The notes below the pieces were generated by a model that saw nothing but the letters and a program-made list of their open reading frames with translations, was not told the origin of the DNA and made no database searches. Below, piece by piece: positions 26,761 through 35,326 of a stretch of 64,000 nt of DNA. Source of the DNA: Acidimicrobiia bacterium (GTDB lineage Bacteria > Actinomycetota > Acidimicrobiia > Acidimicrobiales > VFJN01). The position numbers and the translations under genes were made by a program. How positions within the stretch are numbered: position 1 is the stretch's first letter; every line of letters begins with the position of its first letter. The stretch is from positions 1 to 64,000 of the forward strand of contig SHVB01000005.1 of assembly GCA_009694375.1 (NCBI GenBank), given 5' to 3'.

Positions 26761-29171
26761 ACAGCATCCTGGCCGCTGAAGGCGGCTATCAGGAGTTCAC
26801 CCTGAACGGAGGTGAGTACCTGATCCTGGCCTTGTCGGGCCTATCGGCGCTGCTCGCCCTCGCCGTCGGCTTCATCCTGATGAAGGAGGTCCTGGCCGAG
26901 GACCAGGGCACCCCCAAGATGATCGAGATCGCCACCGCCATCCAGGAAGGTGCCGCTACCTATCTCAAGCGCCAGTTCCGCACCATCATCATGGTTCTCA
27001 TCCCGCTGACCGCGGTGGTCTTCATCACCTCCCAAGAGGTGATCAAACCGGCGATCGCCAACAACCCTGATGCCATCGTCCTGACCTTCGCTACCTCCGG
27101 CACCGCTCGGACCATTGCCTTCGTGGCCGGAGCGTTCTTGTCTGGTCTCACCGGTTACATCGGCATGACCTTGGCCACCCGCGGCAACGTCCGTACCGCG
27201 GCGGCCGCCAAGCGCAACTCCCTACCCGACGCCCTGCGGATTGCCTTCCGCACCGGCGGCGTAGCGGGCATGTTCACGGTGGGCCTCGGCCTCCTCGGCG
27301 CCACCATCATCATCGCCATCTTCCAAAACACGAGTTCCGCCATCCTGGTGGGCTTCGGCTTCGGTGGCTCGCTGCTGGCCCTGTTCCTCCGGGTCGGTGG
27401 TGGCATCTTCACCAAGGCCGCCGATGTCGGTGCCGACCTCGTGGGCAAGGTTGAGGCAGGCATCCCCGAGGACGACCCCCGCAACCCTGCCACCATCGCC
27501 GACAACGTCGGCGACAACGTGGGCGACTGCGCCGGCATGGCCTCCGATCTGTTCGAGAGCTACGAGGTAACCCTCGTGGCCGCCATCATCCTCGGCGTTC
27601 CCGCCTTCGCGGCCGCCGGCCTGAACCCCGCCCTGGGCCTCGTGTTCCCGCTGGCCGCCCGCGCCATCGGCGTCATCGCCTCCATCTTCGGCGTCTACGC
27701 CGTGAAGGCTAAGGAAGGCGAGACCGACGCCCTCAAGCCGATCAACCGCGGCTTCCTCACCGCCGGAATCATCACCGTGGTGGGCGTGGGCGCCCTGGCG
27801 CTGTTCTACGTGAAGAACCCCACCGTGGCCTTCGACGGCAGCGGCGACGCGGTCACCATCAACAACGTCGGCTGGCGTTGCTTCGGTGCTGTGGTCATCG
27901 GCCTCGTACTCGCCCAGGTGGTCAGCCGCCTCACCGAGTACTTCACCGCCACCCACCACGCCCCCGTGCGAGAGATCGCCGAGAGCACCCGCACCGGTCC
28001 GGCCACCACCATCCTGTCGGGTACCGCCGCCGGCCTGGAAAGTTCCGTCTACGCCATCATCGCCATCGCTCTCGCCATTGGCGTTTCGTTGGCCCTCGGC
28101 GGCGGCAACCTCCAGTTCTCGCTCTACCTCGTCGCCTTGTGCGGCATGGGCATGCTCGCCACCACCGGGGTGATCGTGGCCGAGGACACCTTCGGCCCGG
28201 TATCGGACAACGCGGCGGGTATCGCCGAAATGTCCGGCGAGTTCCACGGTGAGCCCGAGCGCATCATGGTGATGCTCGACGCGGTGGGTAACACCACCAA
28301 GGCCGTCACCAAGGGCTTCGCCATCGGCTCCGCCGTGATTGCCTCGGTGGCGATTTTCGCCAGCTTCATCGAGACGGCGGTAGACGAACTCCTTCCCCGG
28401 GAGGAAATCGAAAATGCCCTGAAGGGGAGTCGCGGGGTATTCGACCTGCTGCCGATCAACGTGGCCGACCCGAAGGTGTTCATCGGCCTGCTCATCGGCG
28501 GTGCCGTTCCCTTCCTCTTCGCTGCCCTGGCCATCAATGCCGTGTCTCGCACGGCTGGTGTCGTGGTGCAGGAGGTGCGACGTCAGTTCGCCGACGGCCT
28601 CATCATGAAAGGCGAGAAGCTCCCCGACCACGGTCCGGTGATCGATATCTGCACCACCGCATCGCTCCGCGAACTCGTAACCCCCGCCCTGTTGGCCGTG
28701 CTCACCCCGGTGGTCATCGGCTTCGGGATGGGCTTCACCGCCCTCGGTGCCTTCCTGGTGGCCGTGATCCTCGTAGGCCAACTCATGGCCAACTACCTGA
28801 GCAACGCCGGTGGTGCGTGGGACAACGCCAAGAAGTACATCGAAGACGGCAATGAAGGCGGCAAGGGCTCCGAAGGCCACAAGGCCGCGGTCATCGCCGA
28901 CACGGTGGGCGATCCCTTCAAGGACACCGCCGGCCCGGCCCTCAACCCGTTGATCAAGGTGATGAACCTGGTCTCGTTGCTGATGCTCCCGGCGATGCTC
29001 GGACTTTCGACGTTCAATAAGGACACCAGGATCGCCACTCCCAATGGCACCAGCGTCGCCATTGCCGGGGTCGCCTTGCTGATCCTCATTGCGTCCGTTG
29101 CCTTCTCGAAGCGGAAGAAGGCCGGCTTCGGTGCAGACGAGCCGCGGGCGTCGGCCAGCAGCATGAGCTGA
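26757..29171 (+). CDS. hppA: K+-independent membrane H+-translocating pyrophosphatase
   Basis: 804 residues with about 16 hydrophobic segments. The substrate-binding motif DVGADLVGKVEAGIPEDDP and the DNVGDNVGDCAGMASDLFE region are complete. At the residue that decides potassium dependence the sequence is GNTTKA (Lys, about residue 514), the K+-independent type; K+-dependent enzymes have Ala. The enzyme hydrolyses pyrophosphate and pumps protons out, saving energy from biosynthesis. Translationally coupled to the upstream DtxR-type regulator and followed by a strong terminator hairpin. Confidence 0.96.
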   Translation: MNSILAAEGGYQEFTLNGGEYLILALSGLSALLALAVGFILMKEVLAEDQGTPKMIEIATAIQEGAATYLKRQFRTIIMVLIPLTAVVFITSQEVIKPAIANNPDAIVLTFATSGTARTIAFVAGAFLSGLTGYIGMTLATRGNVRTAAAAKRNSLPDALRIAFRTGGVAGMFTVGLGLLGATIIIAIFQNTSSAILVGFGFGGSLLALFLRVGGGIFTKAADVGADLVGKVEAGIPEDDPRNPATIADNVGDNVGDCAGMASDLFESYEVTLVAAIILGVPAFAAAGLNPALGLVFPLAARAIGVIASIFGVYAVKAKEGETDALKPINRGFLTAGIITVVGVGALALFYVKNPTVAFDGSGDAVTINNVGWRCFGAVVIGLVLAQVVSRLTEYFTATHHAPVREIAESTRTGPATTILSGTAAGLESSVYAIIAIALAIGVSLALGGGNLQFSLYLVALCGMGMLATTGVIVAEDTFGPVSDNAAGIAEMSGEFHGEPERIMVMLDAVGNTTKAVTKGFAIGSAVIASVAIFASFIETAVDELLPREEIENALKGSRGVFDLLPINVADPKVFIGLLIGGAVPFLFAALAINAVSRTAGVVVQEVRRQFADGLIMKGEKLPDHGPVIDICTTASLRELVTPALLAVLTPVVIGFGMGFTALGAFLVAVILVGQLMANYLSNAGGAWDNAKKYIEDGNEGGKGSEGHKAAVIADTVGDPFKDTAGPALNPLIKVMNLVSLLMLPAMLGLSTFNKDTRIATPNGTSVAIAGVALLILIASVAFSKRKKAGFGADEPRASASSMS

Positions 29172-29192
29172 CCTCAACCCCAATTCCCCCGC

Positions 29193-29220
29193 GCAGCGCC
29201 CGGCTTCGGCCGGGCGCTGC
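29193..29220 (+). terminator. Terminator hairpin after hppA
   Basis: Perfect 12-bp stem GCAGCGCCCGGC/GCCGGGCGCTGC closed by a TTCG tetraloop, 21 bases after the stop codon. No T-run, as usual in high-GC actinobacteria. Confidence 0.85.
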
Positions 29221-29304
29221 CGCGCCGAACCCATGATACCGGGCGGTAGAATCAGCCCAGAGAACCAATCCACTACGTCTCATCCGCCGCACCGCAGGAG
29301 TGCC

Positions 29305-31497
29305 ATGCCTCCCGTTGTTCACTACGGATCCAGCACGCCGGTGGCCCCACCGCAGGGTCGGCGCGGCAGCCGCCTGGCCCTCGCGATGGCCCTGTTAGCC
29401 ACGGTGCTGGTGCTCGTTCCCACCCCGGAACTCGTGAGTGCCGCCGAAATGCGGGTCACCACCCACCGGGTGGAATTTCAGCCTCGAACAACCAGCCTCG
29501 CCACCGAGCCACTCGCCCCCGCCGCCGCGACCAGCACCGAGGGTCCCGCCCTGCGGGCCGCCCTCGACGCCCGCGCGGGTCGTAACCACCTCCGCCGCCA
29601 CGACGGCCCGTTCCAGGCGGTCGGCCTCACCGCGGCGACCATCCCCGATCAGCCCGTTCTGGTGCGCGGCCAGGTAGCCGGTCTCTGGACCCCGTGGGTG
29701 GAAGTTCACTTCGTTGATGGCGATGCTCCCGATCGGGGCACCGAAGGAACCCCAACAGGCGCCCACAGCGATCTCGTGTGGCTCGGGGGGGCCGATGCCT
29801 ACGAGCTCGACGCGCCCAAGAGCCTCACCAGCGCCAACGTCCACCTCGTCGGTGATAACCCCCGGCAACGGTCACTCACCGTCACGTCGACCCTCGCCGG
29901 GGCGGCCACCGCCCCCAGCGTCGCGCCCCGCTCCGCCTGGGGCGCCAGAGCCCCCCGTGTCCACCCGTCCATCACGACCGATCTCAAGGTAGCGATCGTC
30001 CACCACTCGGTGAACACCAACACCTACTCCGCCGCCGAGGTGCCCGCTCTGCTCCGGGCGATCCAGGCCTACCACCAGGACGTTCAGGGCTGGGACGACA
30101 TCGCCTACAACTTCGCCGTCGATCGCTTCGGAAAGATCTGGGAAGCCCGGGCCGGTGGCATCAGCGAAGTGGTGCGCGGTGGGCACGCTCAGGGATTCAA
30201 CACCGGCTCGGTGGGCGTGGTGGTGTTGGGTGACTTCCGCTCCACTTCCGTCCCGAGCGCCACGGTGGAATCCGTTGCGCGGGTCATCGCCTGGAAGTTC
30301 GCCGTGCACGGTGTTGACCCATCATCGAAAGTGCCCTATGTGAGCGCCGGATCATCCAAGTACGCCTCCGGCAGCGCGGTCACCCTGTCGCGCGTGGTCG
30401 CTCACCGCGACGTGCAGAACACCGAATGTCCTGGTGCCCAGCTGTACGCCCGGTTGAGCACCATCCGCGATCGCGTGGCCCAGTTGGTTCCCATCTACCA
30501 AACCGGTATCAAGCCGACGTTGCTCACGCCCGACCTCACCGGCGATGGCCTCACCGATCCACTCTCGTACCGCCCGGGCCCATCGGCTGACGCCCAGTGG
30601 CGCTCAGATGGGGCCGAAAGTCTGGTCAAAACGCCACTGACCGTGCTCGGGACCTACCGCCCGACGACTGGCGACTTCGACGGGAACGGTCGCAGCGACA
30701 TACTGTGGCACGGGCTTGGCTCCTCCTCCGATTACCTCTGGTGGAGAGAATCCAGCGGTGCCATCACCTCTCAATCCGTGACGATCGGTGGTTCCTACCT
30801 CACCTACGTGGGCGACTACGACAAGGACGGCACCGACGACATCTTTTTCTACGGCACCGGCCTCGCGCCCGATTACGTCTGGTACTTCCAGCGCAACCGA
30901 AGCCATGTGAGCACCGCCGTGCGGCAGGACAGTGGGACCGCGGTGCCACTCACAGGTGACTACGACGGCGATGGGGACGCCGATATCTTCTTCTACGGCC
31001 CCGGCCCTGATGAAGCCGATACCCTCTGGCGCAGCACCGGCCGGGCGTGGGCCGTCGCAAACCGTCCCGTTTATGGGTGGTATACGGCGGTCGTAACCGA
31101 CGCCACCGGCGACGGCCGAGCCGACATCTTCTGGTACGCCCCCGGTTCCAACGTCGCCTATCGATGGGAGTTCAACACCGCCGCCGTGGCCACCTCGCGC
31201 GCCCTCAACACCAGCCCGCTCACCGGTACGCCCATCGCAGGAGATTTCGACGCCGACGGTCGCGGCGACGTAGCGATCGTCGCCGCCGGAGCCGCCGCCG
31301 ACCAAGTGTGGTATTCCACCCCCACCGGGATCGATGCCCGCGCCGTTTCGGTCCTGGGGACCTACGTCATCGCGGCAGGGCCGATGGATACGACCATTCG
31401 TGGCAGCGTCGACTTGTTCTTCCTCTCCACGACAGCGTCGAGTTATCTCTGGCCAGGCCGAACCAACCGGACCTTTGGGTCTCTCGCGATGGGCTGA
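29305..31497 (+). CDS. Secreted N-acetylmuramoyl-L-alanine amidase with FG-GAP-like repeats
   Basis: 730 residues, ATG with AGGAG upstream. A signal peptide lies within residues 15-45 (LALAMALLATVLVLVPTPE). The amidase_2/PGRP domain spans about 208-380 with zinc ligands in VAIVHHSVN and VVAHRDVQNTECPG. The C-terminal ~320 residues carry six D-x-D/N-G-D-type repeats (GDFDGNGRSDILW, GDYDKDGTDDIFF, GDYDGDGDADIFF and so on), calcium-binding FG-GAP/VCBS-like blades probably forming a propeller. It likely cleaves the peptide from peptidoglycan outside the cell while the repeats hold wall or polymer. Confidence 0.88.
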   Translation: MPPVVHYGSSTPVAPPQGRRGSRLALAMALLATVLVLVPTPELVSAAEMRVTTHRVEFQPRTTSLATEPLAPAAATSTEGPALRAALDARAGRNHLRRHDGPFQAVGLTAATIPDQPVLVRGQVAGLWTPWVEVHFVDGDAPDRGTEGTPTGAHSDLVWLGGADAYELDAPKSLTSANVHLVGDNPRQRSLTVTSTLAGAATAPSVAPRSAWGARAPRVHPSITTDLKVAIVHHSVNTNTYSAAEVPALLRAIQAYHQDVQGWDDIAYNFAVDRFGKIWEARAGGISEVVRGGHAQGFNTGSVGVVVLGDFRSTSVPSATVESVARVIAWKFAVHGVDPSSKVPYVSAGSSKYASGSAVTLSRVVAHRDVQNTECPGAQLYARLSTIRDRVAQLVPIYQTGIKPTLLTPDLTGDGLTDPLSYRPGPSADAQWRSDGAESLVKTPLTVLGTYRPTTGDFDGNGRSDILWHGLGSSSDYLWWRESSGAITSQSVTIGGSYLTYVGDYDKDGTDDIFFYGTGLAPDYVWYFQRNRSHVSTAVRQDSGTAVPLTGDYDGDGDADIFFYGPGPDEADTLWRSTGRAWAVANRPVYGWYTAVVTDATGDGRADIFWYAPGSNVAYRWEFNTAAVATSRALNTSPLTGTPIAGDFDADGRGDVAIVAAGAAADQVWYSTPTGIDARAVSVLGTYVIAAGPMDTTIRGSVDLFFLSTTASSYLWPGRTNRTFGSLAMG

Positions 31498-31501
31498 GGG
31501 C

Positions 31502-32254
31502 TCAGTCCTTGTTCGAGCGCAGGAAGGCCGGCCACTCGCCGCCGCCGTGCAGGATCAGATTGGCCCCGCTGGCGTAACCCGCCAGAGGACTAGCCAGGAA
31601 GGCCACCGCATCGGCCACCTCGGTCGGTGTACCGAACCTACCCAGGGGAACCGTGGCGGCCACCTGAACCAAACCATCGGCACCGCCGTAATGCTCGAGG
31701 CTGTCGGCGGTGGCCACCAGACCGGCTGACACCGCGTTCACCCGCACCTTCGGAGCCCACTCCACCGCCAACGACTGCGTGAGGTTGATCAGACCGGCCT
31801 TGGCGGCGCCGTAAGCGGCCGTTCCCGGTGACGGGCGCAACGCGCTGACGCTGGCCACATTCACGATCACACCGCCGCCCTCCTGCTGCTGCATCACCCG
31901 ATTGGCGGCCTGGGCGACATGAAGGGGGGCGAGGAGATTCAGGCGAATAATCGCTTCACTGAACCGCGGGGACGCCTCGGCGGCCTCGGCGTTGGGCGAC
32001 CCCCCCGCATTGTTTACGGCAAGATCCAGGTGGCCCTGGGTGGCCACGATCTGGGCCACTAGCGCATCGACTTCATCGGGGTTCCGTACGTCGCAGGGCA
32101 GAAAGGCATGGGTTGGCGTGGGCGGCTCGTGGCGCCCACAGACCACCACCGTGGCCCCTCCCTCGGCCAGACGATCAGCAATGGCCGCGCCGATGCCTTT
32201 CGTACCGCCGGTCACCAAAGCCACCTGGCCGCGCAGGTCGATCGTAAGAGTCAT
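31502..32254 (-). CDS. Short-chain dehydrogenase, Rv3549c-like
   Basis: 250 residues. NAD-binding TGGTKGIGAAIADRL, VNNAGGSPNAEAA, and catalytic YGAAK. The VNNAGGSP signature, WAPKVRVNAV and the HGGGEWP ending match, by recall, Rv3549c, the SDR encoded divergently from echA20 in M. tuberculosis. The same divergent order is kept here, with the perfect HIP-type operator between the two starts. A longer start 11 codons upstream is possible. Its exact reaction in ring catabolism is not established. Confidence 0.87.
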   Translation of the reverse strand: MTLTIDLRGQVALVTGGTKGIGAAIADRLAEGGATVVVCGRHEPPTPTHAFLPCDVRNPDEVDALVAQIVATQGHLDLAVNNAGGSPNAEAAEASPRFSEAIIRLNLLAPLHVAQAANRVMQQQEGGGVIVNVASVSALRPSPGTAAYGAAKAGLINLTQSLAVEWAPKVRVNAVSAGLVATADSLEHYGGADGLVQVAATVPLGRFGTPTEVADAVAFLASPLAGYASGANLILHGGGEWPAFLRSNKD

Positions 32255-32293
32255 CGAACGAAGGTGTACCAGACGGGGACGGACCACTAGGTT

Positions 32294-32310
32294 TCTGACG
32301 CCCCGTCAGA
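32294..32310. promoter_or_regulatory. HIP-regulon operator 2 (perfect palindrome)
   Basis: TCTGACG-CCC-CGTCAGA, identical in both arms to operator 1. It lies between the divergent Rv3549c-like SDR and echA20-ipdA-ipdB, so one site could control both directions. Confidence 0.8.
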
Positions 32311-32329
32311 CCGAAACCCGAGGCGACAC

Positions 32330-33092
32330 CATGCCCACCACCAGCACCATCCACGACAACGGCATCGCCGAGATCGTTATGGACAACCCACCCGTGAACG
32401 CACTGACGGTGGCGGGATGGTTCGGCCTGGCCGACCTGCTCACCGAAGCTGGCCGCCATCCGCAGGTGCGGGTGGTCGTGCTGCGAGCCGAGGGACGCGG
32501 CTTCAACGCAGGAGTAGACATCAAAGAAATGCAGGCTTCGGAAGGGTTCGAGGCCCTCATCGGGGCCAACAAGGGTTGCTTCGCCGCCTTCGCCGCCGTG
32601 TACGACTGTCCCGTTCCCGTGGTGGCGGCGGTCAACGGCTTCTGTCTTGGCGGCGGGGTCGGGCTGGTGGGCAACGCCGATGTGATCGTGGCCGCCGAGG
32701 ACGCCACCTTCGGCCTCCCCGAGGTAGACCGAGGAGCCCTCGGCGCCGCCACCCACCTCAGCCGCCTGGTGCCTCAGCACAAGATGCGCGCCATGGTCTA
32801 CACATCGGCTACCGCCACCGCGCAAGAACTCCACCACTTCGGTTCCGTGCACTCGGTGGTGCCCCTCGCTGACCTGCGAGCCGCGGCCCTGGAGGTGGCC
32901 GGCCAGATCGCCGCCAAATCCCCCACCGTCATCCGTGCCGCCAAAGAAAGCCTCAACGGGATCGACCCCTGGGACGTGAAGCGCTCCTACCGTTTCGAAC
33001 AGGGCTTCACCTTCGAGCTGAACCTGTCGGGCGTGGCCGATGAACATCGCGATGCCTTCGTGGACAAGCGCACCACCGATACGAGCGAGTGA
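32330..33092 (+). CDS. echA20: Crotonase-family ring-C hydrolase, EchA20-like
   Basis: 253 residues. Crotonase fold with oxyanion-hole segments RGFNAGVDIKEMQ and GFCLGGGVGLVGNADV. FGLPEVDRGALGAATHLSRL and the C-terminal QGFTFELNLSGVADEHRDAF are, by recall, almost the same as in mycobacterial EchA20, which opens ring C of the steroid-derived HIEC-CoA by hydrolysis. It is followed directly by ipdA and ipdB. The start ATG lies 19 bases behind a perfect operator palindrome. Confidence 0.92.
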
Positions 33093-33949
33093 TGACTGAG
33101 CCGAAGGATAAACGCTGCACCGAGGACGAAGCCGTGGCGGAGTTGTCCTCCGGCATGACGATCGGGATCGGCGGCTGGGGATCGCGCCGCAAACCCATGT
33201 CGGTCGTGCGGGCCATACTGCGCTCGGATCTCACGGACCTCACCGTGGTGAGTTGGGGTGGCCCCGACGTGGGCCTGCTGTGTGCTGCCGGCAAGGTGAA
33301 GCGCCTCGTCTACGCCTTTGTCTCACTCGACTCGATCCCCCTCGAACCCCACTTCCGCGCCGCCCGCCAACGGGGGGCCATCGAGGACGAGCCCTACGAC
33401 GAGGGCATGTTCCTCCTGGGGCTGCAAGCCGCCGCCTGGCGGGTGCCATTTCTCCCCACCCGAGTGGGATTGGGATCGGACATTCTGCGCGACAACGACC
33501 GCCTGAAGATGGTGACGTCCCCCTTCGATGACGGAGAAGAACTGGTGGCTGTGCCCGCCCTGGTGATGGATGCCGCCTTTGTCCACATGAACCGATCCGA
33601 TGCGCGTGGCAACGGCCAGTACCTCGGCCCCGACCCCTACATGGACGATCTCTTCCTGGGGGCGGCCACCAAAGGTTTCCTCTCCACCGAACGCATCGTG
33701 GCCACCCAGGATCTTGCCCAAGAAGGCCCGCCCCAGTCGCTCCTGATCAGCCGCCTCTTGGTGGACGGCGTGATCGAAGCCCCCAACGGTGCCCACTTCA
33801 CCGCCTGCGACCCGGACTACCCCCGCGATGAGGCGTTCCAGAAGCACTACGCCGCCTCCGCCAAGTCGCCCGAGGCCTGGGCGGAGTTCCGCGCCGGATG
33901 GCTTGATCTCAGCGAATCCGACTACCAGGCAAAGTTGCGGGCCTCATGA
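33092..33949 (+). CDS. ipdA: CoA-transferase-like ring-D hydrolase, alpha subunit
   Basis: About 285 residues. The echA20 stop is TGA-TGA-overlapped; the GTG/ATG at the junction gives translation coupling (ATG at 33092; a GTG three bases earlier is also possible). The N-terminal SGMTIGIGGWGSRRKPM and FVSLDS, then GLGSDI, DPYMDDLFLGAATKGFLS and ERIVATQDL match mycobacterial IpdA by recall. IpdA/IpdB form a heterotetramer that hydrolytically opens the last ring (COCHEA-CoA). Although built like class I CoA-transferases, these are hydrolases. Confidence 0.92.
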   Translation: MTEPKDKRCTEDEAVAELSSGMTIGIGGWGSRRKPMSVVRAILRSDLTDLTVVSWGGPDVGLLCAAGKVKRLVYAFVSLDSIPLEPHFRAARQRGAIEDEPYDEGMFLLGLQAAAWRVPFLPTRVGLGSDILRDNDRLKMVTSPFDDGEELVAVPALVMDAAFVHMNRSDARGNGQYLGPDPYMDDLFLGAATKGFLSTERIVATQDLAQEGPPQSLLISRLLVDGVIEAPNGAHFTACDPDYPRDEAFQKHYAASAKSPEAWAEFRAGWLDLSESDYQAKLRAS

Positions 33950-34719
33950 CCGAACCCACCCATGGCCCCGTAAGCCGTGCCGATGTGTGCGTCGTCGCCA
34001 TGGCCGAGTGCTTCCGGGGCGACGGCGAGTTGCTCGCCAATCCGATCGGCACCATCCCCATGATCGGTGGTCGCCTGGCGCGGGCCACCTTCGAGCCCGA
34101 CCTCGCCATGACCGACGGCGAAGCCCGCCTCATCGCCAACCCCGAAGCGTTCGCGTGGCCCGACGGCAAGGTCGTCGAAACCTTCAACCCCTACCGGCAG
34201 ATGTTTGGCTGGGTATGGAACGGCCGCCGCCACGTGGTCATGGGGGGCACCCAGATCGACCAGTACGGCAACCAGAACTTCGCCGCCATCGGCGACTACC
34301 GCCGACCCAAAGTGCAACTGCTCGGTTACCGCGGCGCCCCTGGTAACACCATCAACAACACCACCTCCTACTGGGTGCCCAACCATTCGCCCAACGTGCT
34401 CTGCGCCAACGTAGACACCGTGTGCGGCGTTGGGTACAACCGGGCTGCGTTGCTAGATGAACACCAACGGCGCTTCCACGAGATCCGGTACGTCGTCACC
34501 AACCTCGCCGTGCTCGACTTCGCCACCCCCGATCACCGCCTTCGCCTCCGCTCCGTGCACCCCGGGGTGACCCCCGAGGAGGTTCAGGAGGCCACCGGCT
34601 TCGACCTCGTCATTCCCGACGAAGTTCCGCAGTCGCGCCTCCCCACCGCCGCTGAGATCCACTTGATTGCCACCGTGATCGATCCCACCGGCGAACGCCT
34701 GGTGGAAGTACCCAACTGA
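33946..34719 (+). CDS. ipdB: CoA-transferase-like ring-D hydrolase, beta subunit
   Basis: 257 residues, ATG overlapping the ipdA stop (ATGA). GRRHVVMGGTQIDQYGNQNF, a PGNTINNTTSYWVPNHS segment and LHPGV-like VHPGVTPEEVQEATGF are shared by recall with IpdB. Partner subunit of IpdA. The order echA20-ipdA-ipdB is the same as in M. tuberculosis. The next gene on this strand, ipdC, is separated by a small minus-strand gene not present in that order in mycobacteria. Confidence 0.92.
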   Translation: MTEPTHGPVSRADVCVVAMAECFRGDGELLANPIGTIPMIGGRLARATFEPDLAMTDGEARLIANPEAFAWPDGKVVETFNPYRQMFGWVWNGRRHVVMGGTQIDQYGNQNFAAIGDYRRPKVQLLGYRGAPGNTINNTTSYWVPNHSPNVLCANVDTVCGVGYNRAALLDEHQRRFHEIRYVVTNLAVLDFATPDHRLRLRSVHPGVTPEEVQEATGFDLVIPDEVPQSRLPTAAEIHLIATVIDPTGERLVEVPN

Positions 34720-34759
34720 CCTCCCGGCCAGCCGCCCGACGACGCCCTCACGCCGCCGT

Positions 34760-35224
34760 TTAAACGTCGGGATCGGCCTCCGACCCATCGGCCCACGCGT
34801 TGGTCTCGGGATCCCAATACACCCAGCGGCCCAAGATTTCGTCCCACTGGGCGTCGTCCGGGCGCGGCCCGGAGGGGAGAAGCCGATGATCCCCGCCCGG
34901 GCCCGGCGCGGCCACCGCCCCCGCTTCCCGGAGATCATGCTCGCGCTCGAGTGCGTCCAGTTCATCGGCATGGTGCACCATCCGAGTGAGTTCCGGGGGA
35001 AGCGGATTTTCATCTTCGGGCGCGACGCCATCACCCAGATCGGATCCCACAATCACCCAATCCTGCCCGTCCTCGTCCCAGCGCTCCCAGCGACGGTGCA
35101 CCTCGTCCCACTGGGCATCGGCCGTCGGACGCTCCTGGCCCATGGGGGCCCGATCGACATCGTCCAGCGGGGAGTGGGGACCAGCCCCTTCCGGCTCGCT
35201 CGCCTTTCCCGTTGAATCCGACAC
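34760..35224 (-). CDS. Hypothetical acidic protein with two Trp-rich repeats
   Basis: 154 residues, no recognised family. Two related units are seen: AQWDEVHRRWERWDEDGQDW near residue 37 and AQWDEILGRWVYWDPETNAW near the C-terminus, both of the form QWDE-x4-W-x2-WD-x5-W. The linker is acidic and Pro/Gly-rich; no signal peptide or membrane segment. It lies on the minus strand between ipdB and ipdC, interrupting an otherwise conserved gene order. Function unknown; the repeats may be small binding modules. Confidence 0.7.
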   Translation of the reverse strand: MSDSTGKASEPEGAGPHSPLDDVDRAPMGQERPTADAQWDEVHRRWERWDEDGQDWVIVGSDLGDGVAPEDENPLPPELTRMVHHADELDALEREHDLREAGAVAAPGPGGDHRLLPSGPRPDDAQWDEILGRWVYWDPETNAWADGSEADPDV

Positions 35225-35309
35225 GGCGGAAGACTATGCGCCCGTCGCCCGTCATTGCCACGGCCGGGCCAATGGCCACCGGTTCGCCGTCCGATCAGGG
35301 CACCGGTAA

Positions 35310-35326
35310 TCTGACGAGGTGTCAGA
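35310..35326. promoter_or_regulatory. HIP-regulon operator 3 (one mismatch)
   Basis: TCTGACG-AGG-TGTCAGA matches the palindrome at 13 of 14 positions. It overlaps the GTG start of ipdC, which implies that ipdC mRNA begins at or very near the start codon. Confidence 0.75.

Noticed and set aside
27222-29273. A 683-codon open frame antisense to hppA
   Set aside because: It is the mirror of a strongly GC3-biased, perfectly conserved gene; its translation is His/Gly/Glu-rich with no domain.
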